NCBI GenBank assembly: GCA_054601695.1 | Contig: BAAHQB010000112.1 | Span: 1 to 64,000, forward strand | DNA length: 64,000 nt | Source of the DNA: Amorphochlora amoebiformis | Lineage: Eukaryota; Cercozoa; Chlorarachniophyceae | Reading direction: 5' to 3' | In this document: in pieces, positions 40,254-63,927 of the stretch | Layout of the letters: each line of letters begins with the position of its first letter | Numbering within the stretch: position 1 is the first letter of the stretch | The notes under the pieces: model-generated | The model's input: the letters and a program-made list of their open reading frames with translations, nothing else | Databases searched by the model: none | Told to the model about the DNA's origin: nothing | Program-made: the position numbers and the translations under genes

Positions 40254-40288
40254 CATATATACATATGGGTGTGCAAATATATAAAAAC

Positions 40289-40320
<32 letters not shown>

Positions 40321-40406
40321 GTCTATATATATATATAGAAACATATATATATATATATACATATATATAAACATATATATATATATATATATATGTAAAT
40401 ATATAT

Positions 40407-40457
<51 letters not shown>

Positions 40458-40472
40458 TACATATACATATTT

Positions 40473-40514
<42 letters not shown>

Positions 40515-40881
40515 TAATATGTGGATATAAGTTCCACCATTTTGTGCCAAGATTTGTTTCATATATATACATATACACACTTACAAATATATGTGTATAT
40601 ATACATAGTTTAATATGTGGATATAAGTTCCACCATTTTGTGCCAAGATTTGTTTCATATATATACATATACTTACTTACAAATATATATGTATATATAT
40701 ATACATAGTTTAATATGTGGATATAAGTTCCACCATTTTGTGCCAAGATTTGTTTCTTATATATACATATACATACTAACAAATATATATGTACATTTAT
40801 ATAGTTTAATATGTGGATATAAGTTCCACCATTTTGTGCCAAGATTTGTTCCTTATATATGCATATACATACTTACAAATA

Positions 40882-40913
<32 letters not shown>

Positions 40914-40999
40914 CATAGTTTAATATGTGGATATAAGTTCCACCATTTTGTGCCAAGATTTGTTTCTTATATATACATATACATACTTACAAATATATA

Positions 41000-41042
<43 letters not shown>

Positions 41043-41110
41043 TAATATGTGGATATAAGCTCCACCATTTTGTGCCAAGATTTGTTTCTTATATATACAT
41101 ATACATACTT

Positions 41111-41150
<40 letters not shown>

Positions 41151-41214
41151 TTTGATATAAGTTCCACCATTTTGTGCCAAGATTTGTTTCTTATATATAT
41201 ACATATACATACTT

Positions 41215-41267
<53 letters not shown>

Positions 41268-41330
41268 GTTTGATATAAGTTCCACCATTTTGTGCCAAGA
41301 TTTGTTTCATAAATATACATATACATACTT

Positions 41331-41371
<41 letters not shown>

Positions 41372-41433
41372 GTTTGATATAAGTTCCACCATTTTGTGCC
41401 AAGATTTGTTTCTTATATATACATATACATACT

Positions 41434-41469
<36 letters not shown>

Positions 41470-41548
41470 TATATATATATACATAGTTTGATATAAGTTC
41501 CACCATTTTGTGTCAAGATTTGTTTCATATATATACATATACATACTT

Positions 41549-41614
<66 letters not shown>

Positions 41615-41722
41615 TTTGATATAAGTTGCACCATTTTGTGCCAAGATTTGTTTCTTGAGATCCTCGCGTCGTTTCTCTTCCCGAAGCTTCTTCAGACGAC
41701 TTAACGACATACTTCCAGCCAT
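37243..41722 (-). CDS. unidentified 124-residue basic protein (six exons)
   Basis: Minus-strand exons 41722-41632, 40100-40057, 39335-39264, 38684-38650, 37988-37910, 37296-37243, with phases 1, 0, 0, 2, 0. Starts [20 protein letters not shown]; middle [14 protein letters not shown] and [18 protein letters not shown] (acidic); then [11 protein letters not shown] and [20 protein letters not shown]; ends [12 protein letters not shown] basic coiled N-terminus, acidic centre and basic C-terminus suggest a nuclear or RNA-bound protein, but no family is recognised. Exons 1, 2, 3 and 6 each seed a tandem array in the adjacent intron. A decayed second copy of exon 1 and its upstream sequence lies at about 41930-42060. 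Five joins without a frame break support the model. Confidence 0.72.
37441..37665. repeat. 17-20-bp repeat
   Basis: About eight copies of atctatacatatgtggcat. It lies in the last intron of the minus-strand gene below. Confidence 0.88.
39025..39290. repeat. 59-bp array of exon end plus 5' splice site
   Basis: Five copies with exact 59-bp spacing. On the minus strand each reads gacacggatcctattttcaa then g|gtca, i.e. the last seven codons of the exon 39335-39264 with its donor, then a CA-rich segment. Confidence 0.95.
40057..40210. repeat. duplicated 3' splice site and exon start
   Basis: The acceptor tacgtatttgtag and the first ~24 nt of the exon 40100-40057 (caatcgattactgacccaag) recur once upstream on the minus strand at about 40160-40205. 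Confidence 0.88.
40500..41640. repeat. ~110-120-bp array of exon end plus 5' splice site
   Basis: Eleven copies. On the minus strand each contains aaacaaatcttggcacaaaa then tg|gtggaac, the end of exon 1 (41722-41632) with its donor, plus (TA)n. Only the copy at 41632 has the full exon upstream. Confidence 0.95.
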
Positions 41723-41855
41723 CTGACCATGTATGTACATATCTCTATGTGTTATCTGTATATCTAGAATAGATATCTTCAATGATACTTGACATTATAG
41801 GTTCTGCCATCGACCGTGGCTATTTGACGAAAAAGGTCCTGTCATCTACCGTATA

Positions 41856-41929
<74 letters not shown>

Positions 41930-41936
<7 letters not shown>

Positions 41937-42060
41937 TGGTATATAGATATCCCGAAGCTTCTGAAGAAAACTTAACGCCATATTTCGAGTCATGAGAGCA
42001 TGTACACACATATCTGAATGTATTATGTAGATATCTAGAATATTTAAGAACATTATTCCA
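41930..42060 (-). pseudogene. decayed copy of the neighbouring first exon
   Basis: The minus strand reads atgactcgaaatatggcgtt, then cagaagcttcggga, matching atggctggaagtatgtcgtt and aagaagcttcggga of the exon at 41722-41632. Upstream flanks match too. It lacks the second half of the exon and runs into TA repeats. Confidence 0.75.
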
Positions 42061-42077
42061 TCTAGGCATATATATAT

Positions 42078-42132
<55 letters not shown>

Positions 42133-42149
42133 TCGTATTAGTAGAGACT

Positions 42150-42243
42150 TTACACATGTTTTCCATAGCGTCTTAAGACTGTTGACGAATGATACACATA
42201 TCTATCAAAACATTAGTTATATGTTGATATTTAGACATATATA

Positions 42244-42326
<83 letters not shown>

Positions 42327-42450
42327 CATACATATATTTAAATAATATATATTTTATATGGCCAATCCTAATACTATAATATCAACATATAAACAATGTT
42401 TTAATAGATATCTATATCATTCAAACATAATATATATATATATATATATA

Positions 42451-42490
<40 letters not shown>

Positions 42491-42527
42491 ATGTATATAT
42501 ATAAATATATATATATATATTATCTAC

Positions 42528-42573
<46 letters not shown>

Positions 42574-42611
42574 CATATATGTACATATATATATATATGA
42601 ATATTATATAT

Positions 42612-42668
<57 letters not shown>

Positions 42669-42867
42669 CATCTATATATATATATATATATAGATACATA
42701 TGTTGGTATTTAGGATATTGGTGACCTCCTCAGCATTATCCAGCTTGGCTATCCTATCCTTGCCCACGCCCTAATATGTATGTGTATATGTATGTGTGTG
42801 TTGTGTATATGTGTGTGTGTGTATAATATATATATGTATATATGTGTATGTATGTAATATATATGTG

Positions 42868-42899
<32 letters not shown>

Positions 42900-42943
42900 T
42901 ATAATTTTTATATATATAAATATAAATTATATATATGTAAATT

Positions 42944-43000
<57 letters not shown>

Positions 43001-43559
43001 AATATGCGTTGGAGATTGCTGGAGATCAAGGCTAGTGAATAGCAGGTACTATGTGCTACCGGTTACAACCCGGTAATACCGGGATTCGAGGTTCACGGGA
43101 TTCGTATACCTTCGTAGAGAGGGTTTGAACCAAATCATAGACTACCAGTGGTATACCATACTATAGACTACAGCTGTATACCATACCATAGACTACAGCT
43201 GTATACCATACCGTAGACTAACACTGACCATGCATATACTATATATATATAAATATATATATAGAGATATTCATATATACATATATATATAGATATATAT
43301 ATATATATATTCATATATACATATATATATATATATATACATACACACATATGTATATATACATGTATATATATATATATATATATGCATACATATACAT
43401 ACATATATATATATATATATATATGTATTGATGTAGATATATGTATGTATATATATTTATATATACATATATATATATACATACATACATACATATATAT
43501 ATATATATACATGTATGTATTGTATTTGCGCGTGCATATTCATACATCGTATACATACA

Positions 43560-43605
<46 letters not shown>

Positions 43606-44503
43606 ATATATGTATTACACACACATATACATATTTTTATTATATATGTATGGATGTATGTATGTTTACTCTCGAATGTGGTTGTGATAGGCTAAAGTGA
43701 TGGTTAAGGCCAGAGTAAGGATTTAGGTTAGGGTTAGGGTTAGGGTTAGATTTAGGTTTAGGGTTAATGTTAGGGTTTTGCGTTACTACGGTCGGTATGA
43801 GATCTTTCTTCTTCAGATCCAATCGTCTATTATATTTGCATATTTAGTATGTGTGTTTGACTCGCTTCTACATTTTGGTACTAGCGCATGTGTATTTATT
43901 GTGTAAGTACACGTGCGTAGATGCATATATGTATGTCTGACGTGCGAATACGTGATATATTTATGAAAGAGTTGACCTTGTGAGCTTGAAGTTGTCCAGA
44001 TGCCTTAAGGGGTCTCTTCGGGCAAGTCTATATATGCATTACTTATTCATATGTATTTATAAAATAGATCTAGTTTTATATATATATATATTTTTATATA
44101 TATATATATACCTGTATGCAATTCAGACACACGTACATGCAAGTCACACAGGTGTATGCAACTTAGACAAACGTGTATACAACTCTGACACACGTTAATG
44201 CAAGTCAGACACACGTGTATGCAAATCAGGCACGTGTATGCAAGTCAGAAACACCTGTATACAAGTCAGCACACGTGTATGCAAGTCAGACACACGTGTA
44301 TGCAAGTCAGACACACCTGTATGCAAGTCAGACATAGATATATGCAAGTCAGACACGTGTCTGAATTGCATGCACGTGTGTCTGAATTGTGTGTCTGCCT
44401 TGCATACACGTGTGTCTGACTTACACGTGTGTCTGACTGGCTTACACGTGTCCGACTTGCATACACGTGTCTGACTTGAATGTATGCATGTCAGCTATCA
44501 ATG

Positions 44504-44562
<59 letters not shown>

Positions 44563-44668
44563 ATATGTACAAGTGTCTGCTGTACATGTAAATATGCACG
44601 CCTGAATATGTGCGTATAAATGTATGTGTGTGCATGCCCGTTATGTATCAACAGTGTTTTTTGTCCTT

Positions 44669-44710
<42 letters not shown>

Positions 44711-44743
44711 ATATATATATATGTTCTATATAAATATATATGT

Positions 44744-44802
<59 letters not shown>

Positions 44803-44965
44803 CATATGTATGTATGTATGTATAGAATACTAACACACAAACATATATATACATATATATATATACATATATATATATAAAGTATATATTTATATATATA
44901 TATGTATTAGATGTATAGTACAAACGTAATGTAATACATATGGATACAAACACATCTGTACATAG

Positions 44966-45004
<39 letters not shown>

Positions 45005-45373
45005 TATATATATATATGTATATATGTATGTGTTTACATATATACATATATATATATATATGCATATACACATGTATATGTACATATACAATATAAATAT
45101 GCATATGCATGTGTATATACTTAAGTGTATTCTGCATCCGTTGTTTGAGATTTGGGCGCTTATTTTCGCGAGGCGTAAAGTTGGCAGCGACCAGTTGACG
45201 TGCTATGCCAAGCTTCTGGTGCTCTTGGGATTGCTGACAGTATTAAGCGTAGATTTCATTTCAATATACATACATGTATCGAGGTGACGTGTTATGCCAA
45301 GCTTCTGCAAGCTCTTGGGATTGCTGACAGAATTAACCTTAGATTGCTTCAGTATACATACATGTATAATCTG

Positions 45374-45415
<42 letters not shown>

Positions 45416-45468
45416 ATCTTGAACAATTGAGAGACCACCAGAAACCTGTCGATGTTCATAGCAAACAT
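42150..45468 (-). CDS. unidentified ~111-residue basic protein (six exons)
   Basis: Minus-strand exons 45468-45439, 45233-45121, 44027-43977, 43826-43787, 42770-42698 and 42178-42150, phases 0, 2, 2, 0, 1. Starts [10 protein letters not shown]; then [20 protein letters not shown] and [60 protein letters not shown]; ends LRRYGKHV and stop. Acceptors and donors are good except the first donor (gtggtc). The second exon's acceptor and start are duplicated upstream. The intron after 43787 opens with a ccctaa telomere-like array. No family recognised; small size, basic character and lack of membrane segments are compatible with a ribosomal or RNA-bound protein, which is only inference. Confidence 0.7.
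43005..43215. repeat. dispersed repeat family, copy 1
   Basis: Contains ctggagatc, gctaccggttacaacccgg, taataccggg and gactaccagtggtatacca. Related copies are at 49865-50190 and 54135-54310. The core has nested ccggtantaccgg palindromes. Probably a short non-autonomous element; ends not defined. Confidence 0.6.
43725..43775. repeat. TTAGGG-type interstitial array
   Basis: About seven ttaggg or degenerate units. On the minus strand (sense for the surrounding gene) it reads ccctaa and begins about 10 nt after the donor at 43786. Confidence 0.93.
44120..44480. repeat. inverted ~20-bp array
   Basis: The left half has copies of gtatgcaagtcagacacacg; from about 44355 the right half has the reverse complement (cgtgtgtctgacttgcatac). 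The two halves could fold on each other. Confidence 0.9.
45200..45340. repeat. duplicated 3' splice site and exon start
   Basis: On the minus strand, ctgtcag followed by caatcccaagagc occurs twice, ~100 bp apart. The lower copy is the real start of the exon 45233-45121; the other is upstream. Confidence 0.85.
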
Positions 45469-45531
45469 ACATATACAAACATACATATATATATATATAT
45501 ATATATGTTATATACATTATATGAAACATTT

Positions 45532-45569
<38 letters not shown>

Positions 45570-45591
45570 TATAATATTTATATATTTATAT

Positions 45592-48153
<2,562 letters not shown>

Positions 48154-48485
48154 CTGCTCCAAAAGTAAAACACGTTTCAACAACTCTCTAATTTATATTT
48201 TCGGCGGACCCAACCCATGGTCGGTGAAGAAGGGGGGGGGCGGAAACAAAGGCAGTGATTCGCGCCAAATTTCTCGAGGGTATATTTCCTCACGAGTGCG
48301 AGAACTCCTCGGAGATGTTTTTAATTTTTTTAATTTTGCGCGGATGGAGTACCTCATGAGCTGCCTCAGCACTCCCGATCCCTTCCGTATCCCTCAGGTT
48401 ACACGCTCACTGGGCTGAGACAGCTGATGCCGTGTGACGAATTACGGTCACTCTGGTTTGTCACCTATGGCTCAGTTTGACAACG

Positions 48486-48540
48486 TGACGTCACAGTGCG
48501 TGACTTTTCTGGGATTTACACGTGTGAAGCACGTGTCCGC
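48486..48540. promoter_or_regulatory. CRE-like and E-box-like motifs
   Basis: The palindrome tgacgtca at 48486-48493 and cacgtg at 48530-48535 lie upstream of the frame at 48652. The flank caacgtgacgtcac also occurs in the dispersed repeat at 50020-50033, so this may be repeat-derived rather than a promoter. Confidence 0.3.
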
Positions 48541-48651
48541 GGTGAGACGAGTGGTGCTTTTATCGTCGGCAAACTGTGGTGGTATTGTCAGAGGAATGGT
48601 CGGAACCAATTGAGCACCTTCTCGCAGCATATGATGTGACGGAACATCAGA

Positions 48652-48840
48652 ATGCCGAAGTCGAAGTCTCAGCGTCGTTGCGACTTCCCTGGAGGCTTGG
48701 CGCGAGCACGGCGATGCAATATGCATCATTATCAACTTTTTCAATATTTAGAAGTTTGCAATTGTGGGCGATTACATCCCACAAGAGTCGGCAATTATAT
48801 ATTATTGAAGTGCCAAGATCAAATTGTTGTTATACAGTAA
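48652..48840 (+). CDS. possible divergent bL32-like protein
   Basis: A 62-residue single-exon frame. It begins MPKSKSQRR, continues MHHYQLFQYLEVCNCGRLHP and TRVGNYILLKCQDQI. A basic N-terminus followed by Cys-x-Cys-Gly, a His-Pro pair and a late Cys resembles mitochondrial or plastid bL32, but the spacing of the four zinc ligands is not canonical. Two alternative frames are also open. Identity is weak. Confidence 0.3.
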   Translation: MPKSKSQRRCDFPGGLARARRCNMHHYQLFQYLEVCNCGRLHPTRVGNYILLKCQDQIVVIQ

Positions 48841-49182
48841 CATATTGTACATGTACGCATATCCGATACAATTAGTGATACGATTAGTGATACAATTACT
48901 CATACAATGTAGCAAGTTAGCTACTATTCAGATGATGATTAGCCTAGAATCGAAAAATATGGCTTATTATATTCCAGAAACACTAGAAACATATATATAT
49001 ATATATAACATATATATTGGACATGATCCTATCATGCGTAATACACACAACCTAGACAATTCAGAATACAAATATTGTCTGATATTCTAAGTGTATTATA
49101 ACTTCTAACAGAATTACTGCCTGTGCCCAAGTGCACTAGCCAGGTCTGACGCCATATTTTAAGTATAAAACTCTATACCTAG

Positions 49183-51810
<2,628 letters not shown>

Positions 51811-51977
51811 ACCTCTGTAACATTATATATTTAAATATGTACATATATGAGTATATCTATAACATTATATATTGATATCAAATCAGGTATAAATTAAGGT
51901 TAATATGCATAAAATACATACATATAATACACGAGCTTTCTGCTAATGATTTTCTAGCCCTCTGCCAATATCATATC

Positions 51978-59199
<7,222 letters not shown>

Positions 59200-59616
59200 T
59201 CACACGTATGTAGCAGTCAAGTGCGAATACGAAAAGAGAGGAAGAGGAAGAGAGAAAAAAAATGGAGGAAGAGAAGAGAAAGGAGTGAGAAAGTGTGAGA
59301 GGTGAGAGAAAGAGAGCGAGAGCTTGTCGAAATAAGAGTAGCGGTGCGTTAAGGGGGGGGGGGGAAACGAACATACCCAGAACTTTCCTCTGAGAAAAGT
59401 GTGTGTTGTCTGAAGTGAGGTTTAAACTGTTCAATAAGACCCAGGAACCCACCAACACCCACATCCAACCCCGACACCATCGGCTCCGACACCCCGCCAT
59501 CACCCTGGGGACAGCCCCTGGACAGAGAACTTGTGAGTGTCGGAGACTCGCGGAGACTCGTCAGAGATTACCTTTCGGCAGTTTCCGGTGATTTCGCCAT
59601 AATTGAATAATTTCCA
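59200..59616. other. divergent intergenic region
   Basis: Between the starts of the minus gene (59199) and the plus gene (59617). Contains GA-rich sequence and a run of 12 G at about 59352. No additional gene called; a 62-codon frame at 59403-59591 has no support. Confidence 0.5.
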
Positions 59617-59858
59617 ATGGCGAAGGATTATGTGGGTGGCAGGAATCCGGGTTTATGGCAAGCAAGCAATACGTAGGTGAATCAAGAGCGATTCAATCAT
59701 TTTTTTTTCCTCTATGCACCAGGCTAAATATCACAAGTGCAAAACTTTGTGGTTTGACCGGTAATTCAGCCCAATCTAGACGCGAATAGGTGACCACAGG
59801 ATGCCACGCAAAGCCTTGCACGGCTCAGTCAATACAGCGGGAGAAGATACTTGAGTGA
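59617..59858 (+). CDS. unidentified ~50-residue protein (three exons)
   Basis: Exons 59617-59672 (MAKDYVGGRNPGLWQASN, donor gtaggt), 59723-59760 (after a strong acceptor, tttcctctatgcaccag; LNITSAKLCGLT, donor gtaatt), and 59800-59858 (CHAKPCTAQSIQREKILE, stop). An alternative last acceptor at 59789 gives another open end stopping at 59854. Introns of 50 and 39 nt would be unusually short for this window. Small Cys-containing basic protein; no family recognised. Confidence 0.45.
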
Positions 59859-60026
59859 TCGAAATGCACGATCTGATCTATTGAGAGAAGGATTGCTAAC
59901 CTTTAAAACAACAGTGAGAAGTAGGGTCGGCCGCCGCGGGGTGCCAAGTCGATAGGTTTCGAGGGGTGAAAATTTCGGTGTTTTTTTAATGGCTTTCGAC
60001 GAATTTTGGTTTTCTTCTTAAAATTT
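59859..60026. other. no gene seen
   Basis: Unique sequence, probably 3' flank of the gene ending at 59858. Confidence 0.5.
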
Positions 60027-60277
60027 TTAAGCAGAAAGGTTCCTGTTGGTCTGGCAATTATTACAGAATACTCTAAAATTCAATTTGATCTAGGGGGGGA
60101 GAATTGGTAATTTTGGACGGGTAAATCGACAGAATCACCAACACCTGACGTTTCAGATTTGTTTCCACATGCCTTAAGTTTATTTTGGAGCATTGTTATT
60201 TTCCCGGCTTCTGATAGTATATGTCATATACGTCGTACTTAGGCTCCGAATCCGAGTCTTCTATTCCGAATCCAGTC
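60027..60277 (-). CDS. possible 3' exon(s) of a minus-strand gene
   Basis: Open segment 60277-60196 follows acceptor gagtcag and reads TGFGIEDSDSEPKYDVYDIY then YQKPGK and stop. A second segment, 60089-60027, follows the strong acceptor ttctcccccctag and reads IKLNFRVFCNNCQTNRNLSA and stop. They are either two alternative ends of one gene (using donor gtatat after SEPKYD) or two genes. Acidic Ser/Asp-rich first part; no family recognised. Upstream exons not found. Confidence 0.35.
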
Positions 60278-60359
60278 CTGACTCCTGACGCGCATAATAC
60301 GGATCCGGTCTAGGTTTTGCTCAATTTAATGATTCTATTGATAACTATATGACTACAGT

Positions 60360-60495
60360 GTGGTTAGTGCATATAATAAAATTATTATATATATATATAT
60401 ATATATGTATGTATCTAGATATTGTATCTAGTATACAATATATATACATACACACATACATGTACATGTATTAAGTTCAAGTCTTAGTATGATAC

Positions 60496-60549
<54 letters not shown>

Positions 60550-60575
60550 ATGTGTGTGTGTGTGTGTGTTATTAG

Positions 60576-60616
<41 letters not shown>

Positions 60617-60635
60617 TCTAATCCTATGGCATGAT
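60360..60635. repeat. (TA)n, (TG)n and (GA)n tracts
   Basis: Microsatellites with no gene signal. Confidence 0.9.
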
Positions 60636-61200
60636 TTAGATCAGTGATATATTCACGATACTATTAGTATATATATAATTAGAGTCTAAGCCTATGGCAT
60701 GATTTAGATCTGTGATATATATCATTCACGATACTTGTAGTATATATGCAATTAGAGTCTAAGCCTATGGCATGATTTAGATCTGCGATATATATCATTC
60801 ACGATATTATTAATGTATGTGTCATCAGAGTCTGAGGATCTCGACGGATTTAGATCAGTGATATATATCATTCATGATGTTATTAGTATATAACCTATGG
60901 CATGATACAGATCCATGATGTTATTAGTATATAACCTATGGCATGATATAGATCCATGATGTTATTAGTATATAACCTATGGCATGATATAGATCCATGA
61001 TGTTATTAGTATATAACCTATGGCATGATATAGATCCATGATGTTATTGGTATATAACCTATGGCATGATATAGATCCATGATGTTATTGGTATATAACC
61101 TATGGCATGGTATAGATCCATGATGTTATTAGTATATAACCTATGGCATGATATAGATCAGTGACATATATCATTCATGAAATTATACTGACTTATAAAT
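60636..61200. repeat. ~40-bp and ~85-bp tandem repeats
   Basis: Seven copies of acctatggcatgatatagat then ccatgatgttattagtata at 60895-61160, preceded by longer related units containing gagtctaagcctatggcatg. Confidence 0.93.
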
Positions 61201-61270
61201 TATATCATCGATTCATGATATATAATATTATCTAGATTTAGGTCATCGGTATACGTGTGTATGTGTATAT

Positions 61271-61309
<39 letters not shown>

Positions 61310-61444
61310 TATATATATATATATATGTATATGTATATATATATGTATATATATCGTCGAAATAATAACAAAGGTTGAGTACTACTAGACTAACGAGTGC
61401 TATGCATGCTATTGCATGTACCACATACTCGTTTACGTGTACGA

Positions 61445-61487
<43 letters not shown>

Positions 61488-61612
61488 CTATGTAATTGTG
61501 AATATGTCGGTATGTATACATATATATATATTATATATATATATGTATTATATATTATATATATATATATATATATATTTGTGTATATATACCTATGTGC
61601 TTGCGAATATAA

Positions 61613-61825
61613 CAACGATGTAAGTTAAGTAACCACAAGGCGCTACTCATTACTCCCAAGACCAAGTATGGAACTATCGAGCTCCCCGATGAAAGCAGAG
61701 GCCGACTACTCACCGAGTGCTGTCGAAGGTACTGGGCAAAGAGTGTAAAAACTCCGCGCGGAATAGACCAAGTATTAAGGCACACGTCGGACACAAGTCA
61801 AAGTGGCTTAATAGTTTTAGGATAG
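61613..61825 (+). CDS. 3' exon of an unidentified gene
   Basis: A 70-codon frame with no ATG, open from 61613 and ending in TAG at 61825. Reads KALLITPKTKYGTIELPDES, RGRLLTECCRRYWAKSVKTP, RGIDQVLRHTSDTSQSGLIV. The composition is clearly protein-like. The acceptor is uncertain: agttaag, accacaag or gatgaaagcag (61698) would all keep the frame. Upstream exons may lie near 61370-61440. No family recognised. Confidence 0.48.
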   Translation, partial: QRCKLSNHKALLITPKTKYGTIELPDESRGRLLTECCRRYWAKSVKTPRGIDQVLRHTSDTSQSGLIVLG

Positions 61826-61976
61826 ATTAGAGTAGATAATAATTCGGCAGAGGATATAGGTCAACCGTAGATATTTATACAAACAGCAGTCAGATTTTAA
61901 CGGTGAACCGCTGTCAATACCCTGCACAGACCACGACTCAGTTATTCTACGGATTGTTATTTCTACGTATATATAT

Positions 61977-62027
<51 letters not shown>

Positions 62028-62260
62028 TATACTAGTATATATATATATATACACGATATATAGATAATATTATATACATATACATGTATATATACCAGTC
62101 TACTTTATTAGATAAATCATTACTATATACAAATAATACAATATATATATATATATATATATACTAGATACATAAATCGTAATATATATATATATATATA
62201 TATATCTAGATATATATGTATGTATACTAGTATATATACATGTATACTAGGTATAATATA

Positions 62261-62303
<43 letters not shown>

Positions 62304-62521
62304 GTCAAATTTATACATGTACTAGGATTTATGTACTAGATGTATATGTGTGAATATATGGCATATACAGACACTCTACTTGTATATTTAGTGATTGATT
62401 TTGTGCTCAACTATTGAAATATAGATGAAAATTCATATACGTATGGAGCTAGACAATTGATGTTATGAAAGCATATGTCGTCTTAAATTAACTTGCAACA
62501 ATTGCTTTTCTATTTATCTAG
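61826..62521. other. intergenic with (TA)n
   Basis: Unique 3' flank to about 61970, then TA-rich microsatellite to about 62300, then AT-rich unique sequence. No gene seen. Confidence 0.6.
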
Positions 62522-62602
62522 ACATGCTCTGGCTTGTCAAACCTCTCAACTTTAGACTCCGAAAGCTCCAGTAACCCATCCACTGCGCGTGCACAGCTGT
62601 AG
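62522..62602 (+). CDS. possible terminal exon
   Basis: After a very strong acceptor (attgcttttctatttatctag) the frame reads TCSGLSNLSTLDSESSSNPS then TARAQL and stops. Another frame stops sooner. Ser-rich; nothing upstream was linked to it. Confidence 0.28.
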   Translation, partial: TCSGLSNLSTLDSESSSNPSTARAQL

Positions 62603-63143
62603 CTGCTCTTAACTTTAAGTAAGAAGAAAAATTAACGAAAAATAACCACAAACCCACGGAGCTCAAAACTGATTTAATAAAGACTAAGTTTTTTCTTTGT
62701 CATTGCACCTTTTCAGAAGGAGATATAGAAATTTTCTTTTTTTTTCCTTTTGGGTTTTCATATTCCTTTTCATTTCTGGTGTTGTAGCTCTGTGTGACAC
62801 CGACAAACTTAATCGCCTTAATTCCATAGTAGATCTCTCTCTCAAGAGAGAGAGAGACAGAAAGAGCGAGAGAGAAAGAGTGAGTGAGAGGGATAATTTA
62901 ATCTCTCCATCGTCTTTTCCTAGTCTCTGTAGCAGACTCGTTCGTTCTCAGTTGTAACTTGTAATGTTTGCAATAAACTTGTGACTCTCGAAATATAAGA
63001 ACAATATATATATGTGTATTTATATGTTGCTAATAATATATATATATATATTATATATATATATATTATATATATATATATATATGTGTGTGTATAAAAT
63101 ACATGTATATATAGCCATTAAATCATATACATACCTTCATATT

Positions 63144-63181
<38 letters not shown>

Positions 63182-63445
63182 TATGTTTTTTATTTTATTG
63201 ATTTTATTAAGTTTTCACATTTTACACATACATGTAATATGTATACTTCATGCATGTTATAATACATATTATACACACAAATACATATACATATATGAAC
63301 CGAAATAAGTGCCCAAGAGTGAAGAGAGATTCCCTTAACACATAAAATTCGGCTCTCATTTCAAACTTGATAGGAATTGAATTGTTTTCATTTATTTTTT
63401 AATCTTTTCTTTTTTTCCTTTTTTCCTCTGGGGATTTTGGAAAAT

Positions 63446-63496
<51 letters not shown>

Positions 63497-63627
63497 TCTC
63501 GTCGAGGATTAAAAAGAACCGAAATTTCTACAAAAAGAGCAAATATCTTTTTAAAAAAAAGCTTAAGAAATGAGATATGTTAAAAAAAAAGTAACAAAAT
63601 AAAAAAAAAAAAAGAAAGCATCGCATC
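62603..63627. other. pyrimidine-rich and (TA)n region
   Basis: Contains a T-rich block at 62690-62770, (TC)n/(GA)n at 62830-62890, and aataaa at 62973. An 86-codon frame at 62697-62957 lacks an ATG, is built on these low-complexity blocks, and is not called. TA repeats and an A-rich stretch follow. Confidence 0.45.
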
Positions 63628-63927
63628 TCACAACAGCGTTCGAATTGACCTTGGAAACCTTGTGAAGCTCGTGTTAATGTCGAACAGGTTGTAGCTGTTC
63701 ACGGCCGGCGGGGGGCTCAACGTCTCTCTCAGCGTAGCCGCTGGAGGACTGCGTGGCTGTTTTTTAGAGACCTCTACCTTTCTTAAGAGCTTTGGGCTGA
63801 AGTGAGGTCTAGACAGGGTTAGAGTAAGGTCAAGGTTGGAAAGGTTAAAGGGAGTTGTTAACTACCTCCACTCTTCAAGTCTGGCTTTTAGACTTTCACG
63901 CTCTGTAAGGGACATTTTGCGGGTCAT
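63628..63927 (-). CDS. unidentified 75-residue protein (two exons)
   Basis: Minus-strand exons 63927-63866 and 63796-63628. Exon 1 starts at an ATG that also follows an acceptor-like tcctccag, so it could be internal. It reads MTRKMSLTERESLKARLEEW, donor gtagtt, phase 2. Exon 2 follows acceptor acctcacttcag and reads PKLLRKVEVSKKQPRSPPAA, TLRETLSPPPAVNSYNLFDI, NTSFTRFPRSIRTLL then stop. The 69-nt intron contains taaccctgtctag. A basic helix, a Pro-rich linker and an aromatic C-terminal motif; no family recognised. Confidence 0.6.

Noticed and set aside
43118-43150. Minus-strand ggttcaaac resembling a tRNA B box
   Set aside because: The T-arm stem does not pair and the segment belongs to the dispersed repeat.
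59222-59330. GA-rich coding frame upstream of the 59199 start
   Set aside because: Simple purine repeat with no splice sites that fit either divergent gene.
62697-62957. 86-codon frame with a hydrophobic segment
   Set aside because: No ATG, and it is built on T-rich and GA-rich low-complexity blocks; an aataaa just downstream suggests 3' sequence instead.
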